Assembly: GCF_900492205.1 (NCBI RefSeq)
Contig: NZ_UEYQ01000002.1
Coordinates: 400,571-464,570, forward strand
Source of the DNA: Ciceribacter sp. T2.26MG-112.2
Lineage (GTDB): Bacteria; Pseudomonadota; Alphaproteobacteria; Rhizobiales; Rhizobiaceae
Direction: 5' to 3'
DNA length: 64,000 nucleotides
The notes below the pieces were generated by a model. That model worked only from the letters and a program-made list of their open reading frames with translations. It was not told the DNA's origin and did not search any database. Every line of letters begins with the position of its first letter. Positions within the stretch are counted from its first letter, which is position 1. This document shows positions 52,218 to 61,297 of the stretch, in pieces. The translations under genes and the position numbers were made by a program.

Positions 52218-52343
52218 TCAGCCCTGGCGGGCCTTGAAGCGCGGGTTCTGCTTGTTGATGATGTACACGCGGCCCTTGCGGCGAACCAGACGGTTGTCGC
52301 GATGACGGGCCTTGAGCGCTTTCAGCGAGTTCTTGATCTTCAT
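52218..52343 (-). CDS. rpmJ: 50S ribosomal protein L36
   Basis: A 41-residue protein beginning [20 protein letters not shown] and ending PRFKARQG. It is the cysteine-free form of L36, which does not bind zinc, and has the usual length for alphaproteobacteria. ATG 52343 follows AAAGGTTATCGGCG-less DNA with CGGACCAGTAAA directly upstream, so the ribosome site is weak, but the conservation leaves no doubt. It stands alone, away from the main ribosomal operons. Confidence 0.96.
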   Translation of the reverse strand: MKIKNSLKALKARHRDNRLVRRKGRVYIINKQNPRFKARQG

Positions 52344-52400
52344 TTTACTGGTCCGCAAAGGTTATCGGCGAATGGTTCACCCGCCACTGTCTCTGACAAT

Positions 52401-52425
52401 CAAAAGCGCGCTACGGGGGCGCGCT
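52401..52425 (-). terminator. Minus-strand terminator downstream of purK
   Basis: AGCGCGC ... GCGCGCT with TTTTG following on the minus strand, about 96 bases after the purK stop codon; likely the end of the purEK message. Confidence 0.65.
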
Positions 52426-52500
52426 CTTAAAGGGTTGGTGGCAGATACTCCGTCATGACCCGTCGTGTCAACCGGCTCCGCCCGGATTTGGTGGCGAAAG

Positions 52501-52521
52501 CCCGGATTTTTCCGGGTTTTT
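52501..52521 (+). terminator. Plus-strand intrinsic terminator with no obvious gene
   Basis: CCCGGA-TTTT-TCCGGG followed by TTTTT on the plus strand. The only neighbouring genes are on the minus strand, so it would end an unrecognised plus-strand RNA. Read on the minus strand it is a weaker purK end signal. Confidence 0.5.
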
Positions 52522-53588
52522 CAGCCCGTAGAACGCGTGAGCTCCGTGACGTGGCCCATCTTGCGGCCCGGTCGAGCCTCGGTCTTGCCATAGAGATGGA
52601 CGAGCACGCCGGACTTGGCCAGCCAGGCGGGAACATCGTCCAGATCGTCGCCGATCAGGTTGGTCATCACGCAATCGGAGTGCCGGGACGGATCGCCGAG
52701 CGGCAGGCCGGCAATCGCGCGAATATGCTGTTCGAACTGCGAAATAGCGCAGGCCGCCTCGGTCCAATGGCCGGAATTGTGAACGCGCGGGGCGATCTCG
52801 TTGGCGACCAGGCTGCCATCAGGCAGAACGAAGAACTCGATGCCGACCACGCCGACGTAGTCGAGAGCGGCCAGAAGCTTTTCCGCCGATTCGCGCGCGG
52901 CGCTTGCCGTGGCTTCACCGATTCGGGCCGGAAGCGTCGAGGTGTCGAGAATGCCGTTGCGATGGACGTTCTCGGCCGGATCGTAGGCCCTCACCGTTCC
53001 GTCGATCGCCCGGGCGGCAATGATCGAGATCTCGCGCTCGAAGGGCACGAAGCTTTCGAGAATCAGCGGGACATTGCCGAGCTCGGCAAAGGCGCCTTCC
53101 GCGCGGTCGGCCAGGGAGCGAAAAACCCGCTGGCCCTTACCGTCGTAACCTAGCCGCCGGGTCTTCAGAACACCCTGACCACCAAAGTCGGCGAGGGCTT
53201 GTTCGAGGTCGGCCTGGTTATCGACCGCGTGAAAGCGGGCGGTCGGTATGCCGCAATCGTTGAGGAAGCGCTTTTCCGTCAGCCGGTCCTGGGCCACTTC
53301 CAGCGCGCGCGGCGGCGGAAAGACGGGCACATTGCGGGCAAGCGTCGCGGCCGCTTCTACGGGTACGTTTTCGAATTCATAGGTGACGATGTCGCAGGCG
53401 GCGGCGAGTTCGGCCAGGGCGACCGGGTCGCCGTAAGGCGCGGTGATCTGACTGTTGGCAACCTGGGCTGCCGGGCAGTCGGCCTGCGGCTCGAGGATCA
53501 CGGTGCGAAAGTTCAGCCGCGCGGCGGCCATGGCCAGCATGCGTCCGAGCTGTCCACCGCCGATGATGCCGATGGTCTGAGCGCTCAT
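52521..53588 (-). CDS. purK: 5-(carboxyamino)imidazole ribonucleotide synthase
   Basis: A 355-residue ATP-grasp enzyme that carboxylates aminoimidazole ribonucleotide with bicarbonate and ATP in purine synthesis. It starts [21 protein letters not shown] and contains [72 protein letters not shown] and [11 protein letters not shown] 53588 overlaps the purE stop by four bases (ATGA), so PurE and PurK are translationally coupled. The longer upstream frame is not used. Confidence 0.96.
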   Translation of the reverse strand: MSAQTIGIIGGGQLGRMLAMAAARLNFRTVILEPQADCPAAQVANSQITAPYGDPVALAELAAACDIVTYEFENVPVEAAATLARNVPVFPPPRALEVAQDRLTEKRFLNDCGIPTARFHAVDNQADLEQALADFGGQGVLKTRRLGYDGKGQRVFRSLADRAEGAFAELGNVPLILESFVPFEREISIIAARAIDGTVRAYDPAENVHRNGILDTSTLPARIGEATASAARESAEKLLAALDYVGVVGIEFFVLPDGSLVANEIAPRVHNSGHWTEAACAISQFEQHIRAIAGLPLGDPSRHSDCVMTNLIGDDLDDVPAWLAKSGVLVHLYGKTEARPGRKMGHVTELTRSTG

Positions 53589-54085
53589 GGGGTTTCGTCC
53601 AGCGGATATTCGGCAACAGCGGCACTCTGGCGGGCGCGCCATTCGTCGAGCCGATCGGCGAGATCCTCGTCGTGGAGCGCAAGCACGGCGGCGGCGAGCA
53701 GTGCCGCGTTGACGGCGCCGGCCTTGCCGATGGCAAGCGTGCCGACGGGAATGCCGGCCGGCATCTGGACGATGGACAGCAGGCTGTCCTGGCCGGAGAG
53801 TGCCTTGGACTGGACCGGCACGCCGAACACCGGCAGCGGCGTCATGGCGGCCGCCATGCCGGGAAGGTGGGCTGCGCCGCCGGCACCGGCTATGACGACC
53901 TGGAAGCCTTCGTCGCGGGCGCCCTTGGCAAAGGCCACAAGGCGGTCAGGGGTACGGTGCGCCGAGATGATGCGCGCCTCGTAGCCGACGCCGAGAACAT
54001 CCAGCGTGTCGGCGGCGTTCTTCATGGTCTCCCAGTCGGACTGGCTTCCCATGATGATGGCGACAGGCGGGCGTTCTTCGTTCAT
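53585..54085 (-). CDS. purE: 5-(carboxyamino)imidazole ribonucleotide mutase
   Basis: A 166-residue class I PurE, moving the carboxylate of N5-CAIR to carbon. Motifs [44 protein letters not shown] and [17 protein letters not shown] are intact. It sits between a YdcH-type small gene (17 bases upstream) and purK (overlapping), forming a three-gene minus-strand unit. Confidence 0.96.
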   Translation of the reverse strand: MNEERPPVAIIMGSQSDWETMKNAADTLDVLGVGYEARIISAHRTPDRLVAFAKGARDEGFQVVIAGAGGAAHLPGMAAAMTPLPVFGVPVQSKALSGQDSLLSIVQMPAGIPVGTLAIGKAGAVNAALLAAAVLALHDEDLADRLDEWRARQSAAVAEYPLDETP

Positions 54086-54102
54086 CGGGGCTCCTTACCT
54101 GT

Positions 54103-54306
54103 TCACGCGATGATGTCGGGGATGATCTGGTCTTCGAGCGAGGTCATCTTGTCCTTGATGCCCAGCTTCTTCTTCTTCATCCGCTGGATTCTCAAGGCGT
54201 CGCAGCCGTTGGTGATCATGGCATTGATGGCGACGTCGTAGTCCTCGTGCTCCTGCCGGAGCCGCGCGAGCGCCAGCCGAATGTCCGCCTGTTCCTGATC
54301 GGCCAT
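54103..54306 (-). CDS. YdcH family (DUF465) small protein, copy 1
   Basis: A 67-residue helical protein: ALARLRQEHEDYDVAINAMITNGCDALRIQRMKKKKLGIKDKMTSLEDQIIPDIIA. The LKKKKLxLKD-type core is the DUF465/YdcH signature. The function is unknown. GGGGACACGATA precedes ATG 54306; longer starts exist but add unconserved residues. It leads the purE-purK unit, and a second YdcH gene is divergent 237 bases away. Confidence 0.87.
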   Translation of the reverse strand: MADQEQADIRLALARLRQEHEDYDVAINAMITNGCDALRIQRMKKKKLGIKDKMTSLEDQIIPDIIA

Positions 54307-54495
54307 TATCGTGTCCCCATTCTCGCATTCAACCCATCCTTTTTGTCGGATGCGTCGAAGATTCGCGCAAGCTCCTATCATCAAATACCGGTAACGGGAA
54401 GTTATCCTTGCCAGCGAATTTGCCGCGCTTTCTCCCTCATTTCGCCTTCGACAAAACCCATTGTTCGTGTCACATTACTTTCGCAAAGTCTGAAA

Positions 54496-54518
54496 CTCCA
54501 GCGTTGTGAGGGCTGGAG
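54496..54518 (+). promoter_or_regulatory. Leader hairpin ahead of the second YdcH gene
   Basis: CTCCAGC-GTTGTGAGG-GCTGGAG, ending 25 bases before the ATG and just upstream of the AAGGAAGG ribosome site. It could influence translation or mRNA stability. Confidence 0.35.
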
Positions 54519-54543
54519 GTAGGCAAAAGGAAGGACGTGTCAA

Positions 54544-54720
54544 ATGACCATGCAGGCTCATCTTGAATCGCTCGAAAAGAAGCACGGCGCTCTTGAGGAA
54601 AAGCTCCATACCGCTCTTACGTCTCCCTCCATCAACGACCAGCATATCGCCGAGCTGAAGCGCCTCAAGTTGCGTATCAAGGACGAAATGGAGCGCCTCA
54701 GGGCGTCGACCAGACACTGA
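54544..54720 (+). CDS. YdcH family (DUF465) small protein, copy 2
   Basis: A 58-residue gene: it begins MTMQAHLESLEKKHGALEEKL and continues INDQHIAELKRLKLRIKDEMERL, the full DUF465 pattern. AAGGAAGGACG precedes the ATG. It is divergent from the first YdcH gene and ends before a strong terminator at 54801. No function is established. Confidence 0.88.
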   Translation: MTMQAHLESLEKKHGALEEKLHTALTSPSINDQHIAELKRLKLRIKDEMERLRASTRH

Positions 54721-54800
54721 TTTTCCGATACGCGCCGGCCGGGGATCGCCTCAAGGGCAGATCCGGGCCGGCAAGACAGAATAATCGATCATAGATCAAT

Positions 54801-54837
54801 GCCCCGGAGACCAGCGCGGTTTTCGGGGCTTCTTTTT
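54801..54837 (+). terminator. Terminator of the second YdcH gene
   Basis: GCCCCGGAGA / TTTTCGGGGC (10 bp with two G-U pairs) followed by TTCTTTTT. Confidence 0.82.
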
Positions 54838-54877
54838 GTCCGGTGTCCAATCCTGCATCGGTATGGGGGAGGAACGC

Positions 54878-55138
54878 TCAGGACCAGAACTGGTCGAGCC
54901 AGAGGTTGAGGCGGTCGAAGCCTGGTCGGTTGATGGAGTAGATCCGCTTCGTGCCTTCCGATGCGACCGTGACTAGATTGCAGTCGAGCAGCGCCTTGAG
55001 GTGCTGGGATACCGCGGGCCGGCTGATCGGCAGGCCGCTCGCCAGGTCGTTTACCGTCTTCGGGGCACGGCGCAATTCCTCCAGCAGGTGCCGGCGGTGC
55101 GGGTCGGCGATCGCGACGAAGGGGTCCATGTTCGACAT
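54878..55138 (-). CDS. ArsR-family transcriptional regulator
   Basis: An 86-residue winged helix: FVAIADPHRRHLLEELRRAPKTVNDLASGLPISRPAVSQHLKALLDCNLVTVASEGTKRIYSIN. It lacks the metal-binding ELCVC motif of arsenic/zinc sensors, resembling the SdpR-like non-metal group. It lies just downstream of the TauE-type permease gene on the same strand but with a 76-base gap, and could control it. Confidence 0.88.
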   Translation of the reverse strand: MSNMDPFVAIADPHRRHLLEELRRAPKTVNDLASGLPISRPAVSQHLKALLDCNLVTVASEGTKRIYSINRPGFDRLNLWLDQFWS

Positions 55139-55214
55139 GAAGTGAAGCTACGTCAAACCGCGGGTTCCGGCAAGCGTACTGTGCGGCGCAGCAAAACCTT
55201 GCGGGCCGGGCGTG

Positions 55215-55985
55215 CTACCCGAGCCCGGTAATGCCGTCATAAAGCAGCTTGCCGCCGGCGATCAGCACCATGCCGTACATCAGCGGGTAGAAGACAGCCG
55301 GCCTCAGTTGGTGGACGAGGCGCGCGCCGATCAGCGTCGAGACCAGCGCGACCGGCAGGAGGGTGGCCGAAAGGAACAGGTTGTCCGAGCCGAGTTCGCC
55401 GAGCGCGAAATAGGGAATGACCTTGACCGCGTTCATGATGGCGAAGAAGCGTGTACTGGTGCCGGTATAGGCGAGCGGGTCGAGCCGGAGCGGCAGGGTG
55501 TAGATCTGGAAGGGCGGGCCGCCGGCATGGGCGACGAAGCTCGCATAGCCCGACAGCGTGCCCCAAAGCGTCGCGGCGACCGGCCGCTCCGGCGCGGCAA
55601 GCGGTTCGGCCCTTTGCGAGGCGCGGGGCGCGTCGATGAAATAGCGCAGCGCGAACAGCACGGAAATGCCGCCGAGCAGCAGCCGCATGACATTGACCGA
55701 GACATAGGCCGACGTCGCCCAGCCGATCGCGATGCCGAGAAGGCCGCCGGGCAGCATGGCGAGGAGGGTAGGGCGGTTGTTGTGCCGCCGCCAGGCCCAG
55801 AGCGCAACCGCATCCATGACCAGGAGGATCGGCAGGAAGATCGCCGCCGCCTGCATCGGGGGAACGACCATGGCCAGCAGCGGAACCCCGATCAGCGCGA
55901 AGGCGCCGCCCAGTCCGCCTTTCGACAGTCCGACGAGAACGACCGCCGGAATGGCCGCGGCATAGAACAGCAGATCAAGATTCAT
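55215..55985 (-). CDS. TauE/SafE family permease (putative sulfite/organosulfur exporter)
   Basis: A 256-residue integral membrane protein with about eight hydrophobic helices and the family start FYAAAIPAVVLVGLSKGGLGGAFALIGVPLLAMVV; the second internal copy includes GTLSGYASFVAHAGGPPFQIYTLPL. TauE/SafE proteins move sulfite or sulfonate-related anions, but many have untested substrates. The open frame runs far upstream, but ATG 55985 starts the first helix. An ArsR-family regulator lies behind it, and the thiamine-phosphate-synthase-family gene is divergent. Confidence 0.88.
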   Translation of the reverse strand: MNLDLLFYAAAIPAVVLVGLSKGGLGGAFALIGVPLLAMVVPPMQAAAIFLPILLVMDAVALWAWRRHNNRPTLLAMLPGGLLGIAIGWATSAYVSVNVMRLLLGGISVLFALRYFIDAPRASQRAEPLAAPERPVAATLWGTLSGYASFVAHAGGPPFQIYTLPLRLDPLAYTGTSTRFFAIMNAVKVIPYFALGELGSDNLFLSATLLPVALVSTLIGARLVHQLRPAVFYPLMYGMVLIAGGKLLYDGITGLG

Positions 55986-56090
55986 TTGTTTCGGTTGATC
56001 CTTTCGATGGACCGGTCTATCGGATTTACTCAGCCAATACGAGGGAGGCGCGTCAAGAATGCCGCGCCGTCCCGGAACACGGATCCAGTC

Positions 56091-56744
56091 ATGACCAGTC
56101 CCGAAGATCGCTGCCGTCTCGTCCTGATCGTACCCGACATCGCCGATGCCGAGGCAAAGGCGCGGGTGGTGGGCGACGCCCTGAAGGGCGGCGATGTCGC
56201 CTCGGTGATCATTCCGCAATATGGTCTCGACGACACCGTCTTCCAGAAACATGCGGAATTGCTCGTGCCGCTGATTCAGGATGCCGGTGCTGCCGCCCTT
56301 GTCGCCGACAACAGCCGGGTGGCCGGCCGTGCCAAGGCCGACGGGCTGCACATCACCGGCAATGCCGCAGCCCTTGCCGAGGCGATCGAGAAGCATGTGC
56401 CGAAGATGATCGTCGGTGGCGGCAATGCCATGGACCGGCACCATGCCTTGGAGATCGGCGAACTCCAGCCCGACTACATCTTTTTCGGCAAGCTCGATGG
56501 CGACATCAAGCCGGAGGCCCATTCGAAGAACGTCGCGCTTGGCGAATGGTGGTCCTCGATGATCGCGATCCCGAGCATCGTCATGGGCGGACAGGATCCG
56601 GCCTCGGCGCTCGTCGTCGCGCAAGCCGGCGTTGAATTCGTCGCCTTGCGCGAGGCGGTTTTTGCCGACCCGGCCATGGCCGCGACCATCGTTGCGCGCA
56701 TCAATGCCGAGCTTGACGAAAAAGCGCCACGGTTTGAAGATTGA
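56091..56744 (+). CDS. Thiamine phosphate synthase (ThiE/TenI) family protein
   Basis: A 217-residue TIM-barrel protein. It starts CRLVLIVPDIADAEAK and contains DAGAAALVADNSRVAGRAKADGLHITG, VPKMIVGGGNAMDRHHALEIGELQPDYIFFGKLDGD and IPSIVMGGQDPASALVVAQAGVEFVALREAVF. The layout is that of ThiE, which joins the pyrimidine and thiazole halves of thiamine, but the family pyrophosphate motifs are only partly matched, so the catalytic role is uncertain. ATG 56091 is used; the long upstream frame is antisense to the permease gene. Its stop overlaps a possible TTG start of the Sel1 gene. Confidence 0.82.
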   Translation: MTSPEDRCRLVLIVPDIADAEAKARVVGDALKGGDVASVIIPQYGLDDTVFQKHAELLVPLIQDAGAAALVADNSRVAGRAKADGLHITGNAAALAEAIEKHVPKMIVGGGNAMDRHHALEIGELQPDYIFFGKLDGDIKPEAHSKNVALGEWWSSMIAIPSIVMGGQDPASALVVAQAGVEFVALREAVFADPAMAATIVARINAELDEKAPRFED

Positions 56745-56752
56745 TACGCATC

Positions 56753-57913
56753 ATGCGCTCACGTCTTCCTCACCGGCCTAAGCTGCTTGCTGTTGCTGCC
56801 TGCCTTCTGGCGGGCATCGCCATGCCACGCGCAGCTTGTGCCCAGCAAATGCTCGATCGTTCGCCGATGCGGCCCCTGGCGCTGTCCGACGTACGCGTGC
56901 TCGAGCGCGGTGACCAGCCGGCAACTTCGGCGGGGACGCTTGATCGCAGCGCCCGCCCCGGCTCCGAGGCGGACGCCAAGCTGCCGGCCACCAACGGAGA
57001 CGAAGAGCCGCAAGGCATCAATATCTACGCCCGAATGGGCGCTCCCCTTCCAGCCTTGCCGCCTGAACCCGAATACAAGGGGCCGGTCGACGAGGCCTAT
57101 GGCGCTTTCCAGCGTGGTTTCTTCCTGACGGCGGTCGACAAGGCTCTTCCTCGAGCCCAGCTCGGAGATCCGGCGGCGCAGACCCTGCTTGCCGAGTTGA
57201 TGGACAGGGGCCTCGGCATCAAGAAGGACCTCAAGGGCGCCGCCTTCTGGTACGGTCAGGCGGCGGCCGGTGGTGATCCGGCGGCGATGTTCAAATATGC
57301 CCTTCTGCTGATGGAGGGCCGCACCGTCCCGCGCGACAAGGCCAAGGCTGACGAATACATGCGCAAGGCGGCCGATGCCGGAAACGGCTCGGCACAGTTC
57401 AACTGGGCGCAGACGCTGGTGGCCGACAATCCCGGACAGAAGGGTCTGTCCGCGGCTTTGCCGTATTACGAGAAGGCCGCCGAACAGGGGATCGCCGATG
57501 CCCAGTATGCGGTGGCGCAGATCTACGAATCGCTGAAGGACCTTCCCGAAGACAAGCGCAAGAAGGCCCGCTACTGGCTCGACCGGGCGGCGCGAGCCGG
57601 TTTCGATACCGCCCAGCTCGACATCGGCATCTGGCTGGTCAACGGCATCGCCGGCGATCGGAACTACGAGGAAGGCTTCCGCTGGTTGAAGATTTCCGCC
57701 AATCGCGGCAATGTCGTAGCCCAGAACCGTCTCTCGCACCTCTATATCAATGCCCTTGGTACACGACCCGATCCGGTCGAGGCCGCCAAGTGGTATGTGC
57801 TGTCGCGCCGGGCAGGCCTCAAGGATCCGGCGCTCGAGGATTTCTACCTCGGCCTGACCGACGAAGAGCAGAAACAGGCGATCGACGCGGCAAACAAGTT
57901 TCGCCGCAGCTGA
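56753..57913 (+). CDS. Exported Sel1-like repeat protein
   Basis: A 386-residue protein with a signal peptide (PKLLAVAACLLAGIAMPRAACA). From about residue 120 it is built of Sel1/TPR-like repeats (for example AQTLLAELMDRGLGIKKDLKGAAFWYGQAAAGGDPAAMFKYALLLMEGR, GSAQFNWAQTLV, ADAQYAVAQIYESL, VAQNRLSHLYINALG). Such solenoids bind proteins in the periplasm and often help envelope assembly or signalling. A TTG at 56741 overlapping the previous stop is an alternative start, but the signal peptide fits ATG 56753. It is likely co-transcribed with the ThiE-family gene. Confidence 0.87.
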   Translation: MRSRLPHRPKLLAVAACLLAGIAMPRAACAQQMLDRSPMRPLALSDVRVLERGDQPATSAGTLDRSARPGSEADAKLPATNGDEEPQGINIYARMGAPLPALPPEPEYKGPVDEAYGAFQRGFFLTAVDKALPRAQLGDPAAQTLLAELMDRGLGIKKDLKGAAFWYGQAAAGGDPAAMFKYALLLMEGRTVPRDKAKADEYMRKAADAGNGSAQFNWAQTLVADNPGQKGLSAALPYYEKAAEQGIADAQYAVAQIYESLKDLPEDKRKKARYWLDRAARAGFDTAQLDIGIWLVNGIAGDRNYEEGFRWLKISANRGNVVAQNRLSHLYINALGTRPDPVEAAKWYVLSRRAGLKDPALEDFYLGLTDEEQKQAIDAANKFRRS

Positions 57914-57940
57914 CGGGGCCGCAAGGCGGAGGGGGCGGAC

Positions 57941-59209
57941 GTGGACAATGTCGAACTTTTCGAGCGCCTCGGTCTGGCCATCGCCATCGGTGCGGCAGTC
58001 GGCGTCGAGCGACACTGGCGCGAACGCGACGAACCTGAAGGCGCACGCACGGCCGGCATCCGCACCTTCACCATGTTCGGCATGGCCGGCGGGGTCGCAG
58101 GTCTCATCGAAAGAAGCATTGGCGTCGCGTCAGACTATCCTGGCATAGCGCTTACCGGCTTCCTGATCGCCATAGCGACCGTCATGGCGATTTTCGAGAT
58201 CCGCGAGGCGATCGCCGAAAAGTCCTTCAGTGTCACCTCGGTGATTGCCGCCATCCTCACCTTCGGGCTCGGAGCGCTCGCCGTACTCGGCGACATGGCG
58301 CTCGCCTCGGCCGGCGGCGCCGCGCTGATCGGCATTCTCGTCAGCCGCGAATTCCTGCATCAGGCGATCCGTCGGTTGCAATGGGTCGAACTGCGCTCGG
58401 CCGTCATCCTGCTGGCCATGACCTTCGTGCTCTTGCCGATCATCCCGGAAGCGCCGCTCGGACCGTTCGGAGGGGTGTCGCCGAAGAGCATCGTCCTTCT
58501 GGTCATCATGCTCGCCTCAATTTCATTCGTCGGTTATGTCGCCGTTCGCCTCTTTGGTGCTCGTCGGGGTGATGTGTTGGCCGGTGCCGTCGGCGGCCTG
58601 GTATCCTCGACCGCCACGACCGTCTCGTTTGCGCGCCGCAGCCGCACGGAAGACGCTGCCCTCACGCTGGCGGCAGGCGCGATCAGCGCGGGTGCGGTTT
58701 CGCTGCTGCGCACCGCCCTGCTGGTCGCGACGCTCGCCGGAACCCTGCTGCCCGTGCTTCTGGCACCGCTACTCACCGCCGCGTCCTTGCTCGTGGTCTA
58801 TGCGCTGTTGCTGGCCCAGCGCCAGCAAGCGGCGGGTACACAGGGCGTTCCAGGCAACCCGTTCGAACTTGCCGCCGTGGCGAAGATGGCGCTCCTGCTG
58901 GCGGCCGTTGCCTTCCTTGCCCGCGCTGCGACCCAGCAGTTCGGCAGTGGCGGTCTCATCGTAGCCTCGGCCCTTTCCGCGTTGGCCGATGTCGATGCGG
59001 CGACTGTCACCGTCGCGGGCCTGCTGCCCTCGCTCGACGTCAACCTCGCGGCGCAGGCGATCGGCGTGGCGGTCGTGTGCAACATGGTGGCCAAGGCGGT
59101 CTATGCGGGCATTTTCGGCAGCCTGAGATTTCTGCTGCATCTAACGGCTGCAACGGTGCTGTCGGTCGGGGCGGGCCTCATTGTCTGGGGGCTGGGCGTC
59201 GCCGCCTGA
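57941..59209 (+). CDS. MgtC/SapB-DUF4010 membrane protein
   Basis: A 422-residue integral membrane protein. The N-terminal MgtC/SapB-like part starts LFERLGLAIAIGAAVGVERHWRERDEPEGARTAGIRTFTMFGMAGGVAGLIE. The C-terminal part is the DUF4010 domain (RLFGARRGDVLAGAVGGLVSSTATTVSFARRS, then several helices ending AAGFIVWGLG-like). About 10-12 helices can be counted. MgtC proteins modulate ATP synthase or magnesium homeostasis in some bacteria, but the DUF4010 fusion is uncharacterised. GTG 57941 follows GGAGGGGGCGGAC. Confidence 0.86.
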   Translation: MDNVELFERLGLAIAIGAAVGVERHWRERDEPEGARTAGIRTFTMFGMAGGVAGLIERSIGVASDYPGIALTGFLIAIATVMAIFEIREAIAEKSFSVTSVIAAILTFGLGALAVLGDMALASAGGAALIGILVSREFLHQAIRRLQWVELRSAVILLAMTFVLLPIIPEAPLGPFGGVSPKSIVLLVIMLASISFVGYVAVRLFGARRGDVLAGAVGGLVSSTATTVSFARRSRTEDAALTLAAGAISAGAVSLLRTALLVATLAGTLLPVLLAPLLTAASLLVVYALLLAQRQQAAGTQGVPGNPFELAAVAKMALLLAAVAFLARAATQQFGSGGLIVASALSALADVDAATVTVAGLLPSLDVNLAAQAIGVAVVCNMVAKAVYAGIFGSLRFLLHLTAATVLSVGAGLIVWGLGVAA

Positions 59210-59355
59210 TGATATTCGCTTGGCCATGGCTGGCGGATGCCCCTTGAATTCCGGCCGTTTTTGTGGTCTTGAACCGCCCCAACCGCCGCCGCGATCCATC
59301 GCGCCGCGCCTGCCGCCGTCGCCAGGCGACATGACGCACTTTCAAGGAAACGATA

Positions 59356-60156
59356 ATGGCCCGTTCAGCTCTCCTCAATGTCATGGTCCAGGCCGCGCTC
59401 AAGGCGGGCAAGTCCCTGGCGCGCGATTTCGGCGAGGTGCAGAACCTGCAGGTCTCGGTCAAAGGTCCGAGCGATTTCGTCTCCCAGGCCGATATCAAGG
59501 CCGAAAAGCTGGTTCGCGACGAATTGCTGAAGTCGCGCCCGACCTATGGCTTTCTCGGTGAGGAAAGCGAAGAGATCAAGGGCACCGACGGCGCCCATCG
59601 CTGGATCGTCGATCCGCTCGACGGCACCACCAACTTCCTGCACGGCATTCCGCAATTCGCCGTGTCGATCGCGCTCGAGCGCAATGGTGAGATCGTCGCC
59701 GGCGTCATCTTCAACCCGGCGACCGACGAACTCTATACGGCCGAAAAGGGCGGCGGCGCCTTCCTCAACGATCGCCGCATCCGAGTTGCGGCCCGCAAGG
59801 TTCTGTCCGACTGCGTCATCGGCTGCGGCATTCCGCATCTCGGCCGCGCGGCACACGGCAAGTTCCTCGTGGAACTGCGACACGTCATGGGTGAAGTCGC
59901 CGGCGTTCGGCGCATGGGTGCGGCCGCTCTCGACCTGGCCTATGTTGCGGCCGGCCGTCTCGACGGTTTCTGGGAAGCCGAACTCAACCCATGGGACATC
60001 GCCGCCGGCCTGTTGCTGATCCGCGAAGCGGGCGGCTTCGTCAGCGACATGCATGACGGCCAGGACATGTTCCACACCGGCACCGTCGTCGCCGGCAACG
60101 AATATATCCGCAAGGCACTGATCGAGGTCATCGCCCGGCCAATTCCGAAAGCCTGA
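59356..60156 (+). CDS. suhB: Inositol monophosphatase family protein (SuhB-like)
   Basis: A 266-residue Mg-dependent phosphatase: KGPSDFVSQADIKAEKLV, GFLGEESEEI, WIVDPLDGTTNFLHGIPQFAVSIALE and WEAELNPWDIAAGLLLIREAGG are the textbook motifs. TNFLHG after DPLDGT separates it from the HisN-type enzyme at 13 kb. It hydrolyses inositol phosphate or related esters; E. coli SuhB also binds the transcription machinery. ATG 59356 follows AAGGAAACGATA. Confidence 0.93.
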   Translation: MARSALLNVMVQAALKAGKSLARDFGEVQNLQVSVKGPSDFVSQADIKAEKLVRDELLKSRPTYGFLGEESEEIKGTDGAHRWIVDPLDGTTNFLHGIPQFAVSIALERNGEIVAGVIFNPATDELYTAEKGGGAFLNDRRIRVAARKVLSDCVIGCGIPHLGRAAHGKFLVELRHVMGEVAGVRRMGAAALDLAYVAAGRLDGFWEAELNPWDIAAGLLLIREAGGFVSDMHDGQDMFHTGTVVAGNEYIRKALIEVIARPIPKA

Positions 60157-60257
60157 GACTTTACACAGCCGTCGTCAGGGATCGACGGCTTTTAGCTTCA
60201 ATTCGTCGCAATTTTCTACTAGCCTCCGGCGCACGATGACCGGAGGCTGGAGACGAC

Positions 60258-61295
60258 ATGGCGAAAGTTAAGCTGGCGGATTTGGAGGCGGCGGAAGCCG
60301 CCCCCGGTGAGTATGGCCACAAGCTCTCCAGCCCGATGCCGTTCTTCACCACGATGCTGATCTTCCTGATCATCGTCGGTTTCATCGCCGCCATCCTCTA
60401 CCGGCAGGCCCATGCGGCCTTCATGACCAATCCGGGGCTGAACGGCCTGATCCTCGGCGTGCTGGCGGTCGGCATCGTGCTGGTGTTCAACCATGTTCTG
60501 GCGTTGAAGCCCGAGGTCAACTGGTTCAATTCGTTCCGCGCCGCCGGCCATGCCGACAAGGTCGGACGCGATCCGCGGCTGCTCGCACCGATGCGGGCGC
60601 TGATCGGCGGTCGGCGTTCGATGGCAATCTCGACCACGGCGTTGCGCTCCATCCTCGATTCGATCGCCACCCGTCTGGACGAATCACGCGACACCTCGCG
60701 CTATCTCATCGGTCTGCTCGTCTTCCTCGGCCTGCTCGGCACGTTCTGGGGGCTTTTGGGCACGATCGCCTCGATCAGCGAGGTTATCCAGTCGCTCGAT
60801 CCGGGGGCAGGCGACAGTGCCGACGTGCTGCAGGCGATGAAGACAGGCTTGACCGGGCCGCTGTCGGGCATGGGTACGGCGTTTTCGTCCTCGCTGCTCG
60901 GCTTGTCCGGCTCGCTCATTCTCGGCTTCCTCGACCTGCAGGCGGGCCGCGCGCAGAACCGCTTCTATACGGAGCTGGAAAACTGGCTTTCTTCGGTGAC
61001 CGACGTCGATTCCGACATCGCCGCGCCGGCAGGCGGGCTGACCGGGGTGCCGGCGGAGGACGTCAAGCGGCTGGTGGACCAGTTGGCCAAGCTCGCCAGC
61101 CGGGAAAATGCCGGCGGCAGCGATCGTTCGGTCGCGGCCATTGCCGGTCTTGCCGAGGGCATTCAGGGCCTGGTCAAGAACATGCGCAACGAGCAGCAGA
61201 TGCTGCGCGACTGGATCGAGGCGCAGCAGGATGATGCCCGCGCCATGCGCAAGACGCTCGAAAAGCTGAACGAGAAGATGGGCGGGGGCAAGTAG
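60258..61295 (+). CDS. MotA/TolQ/ExbB-type proton channel subunit
   Basis: A 345-residue membrane protein with four predicted helices: TMLIFLIIVGFIAAIL, NGLILGVLAVGIVLVF, YLIGLLVFLGLLGTFWGLLGTIA and AFSSSLLGLSGSLILGFL. The last two carry the MotA/TolQ-type channel signature (GLLGTFWGLLGTI and GMGTAFSSSLLGL). The C-terminal 100 residues are a cytoplasmic Glu/Lys coil. It is followed after two bases by a MotB/OmpA-type partner, so together they should be a proton-driven stator that is anchored to murein. No flagellar genes are near, so it is not the flagellar motor by context. Confidence 0.88.
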   Translation: MAKVKLADLEAAEAAPGEYGHKLSSPMPFFTTMLIFLIIVGFIAAILYRQAHAAFMTNPGLNGLILGVLAVGIVLVFNHVLALKPEVNWFNSFRAAGHADKVGRDPRLLAPMRALIGGRRSMAISTTALRSILDSIATRLDESRDTSRYLIGLLVFLGLLGTFWGLLGTIASISEVIQSLDPGAGDSADVLQAMKTGLTGPLSGMGTAFSSSLLGLSGSLILGFLDLQAGRAQNRFYTELENWLSSVTDVDSDIAAPAGGLTGVPAEDVKRLVDQLAKLASRENAGGSDRSVAAIAGLAEGIQGLVKNMRNEQQMLRDWIEAQQDDARAMRKTLEKLNEKMGGGK

Positions 61296-61297
61296 CC

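Noticed and set aside
55986..56090. TPP riboswitch before the thiamine-phosphate-synthase-family gene
   Set aside because: The 105-base gap lacks the CUGAGA and related conserved elements and is too short for a complete THI element.
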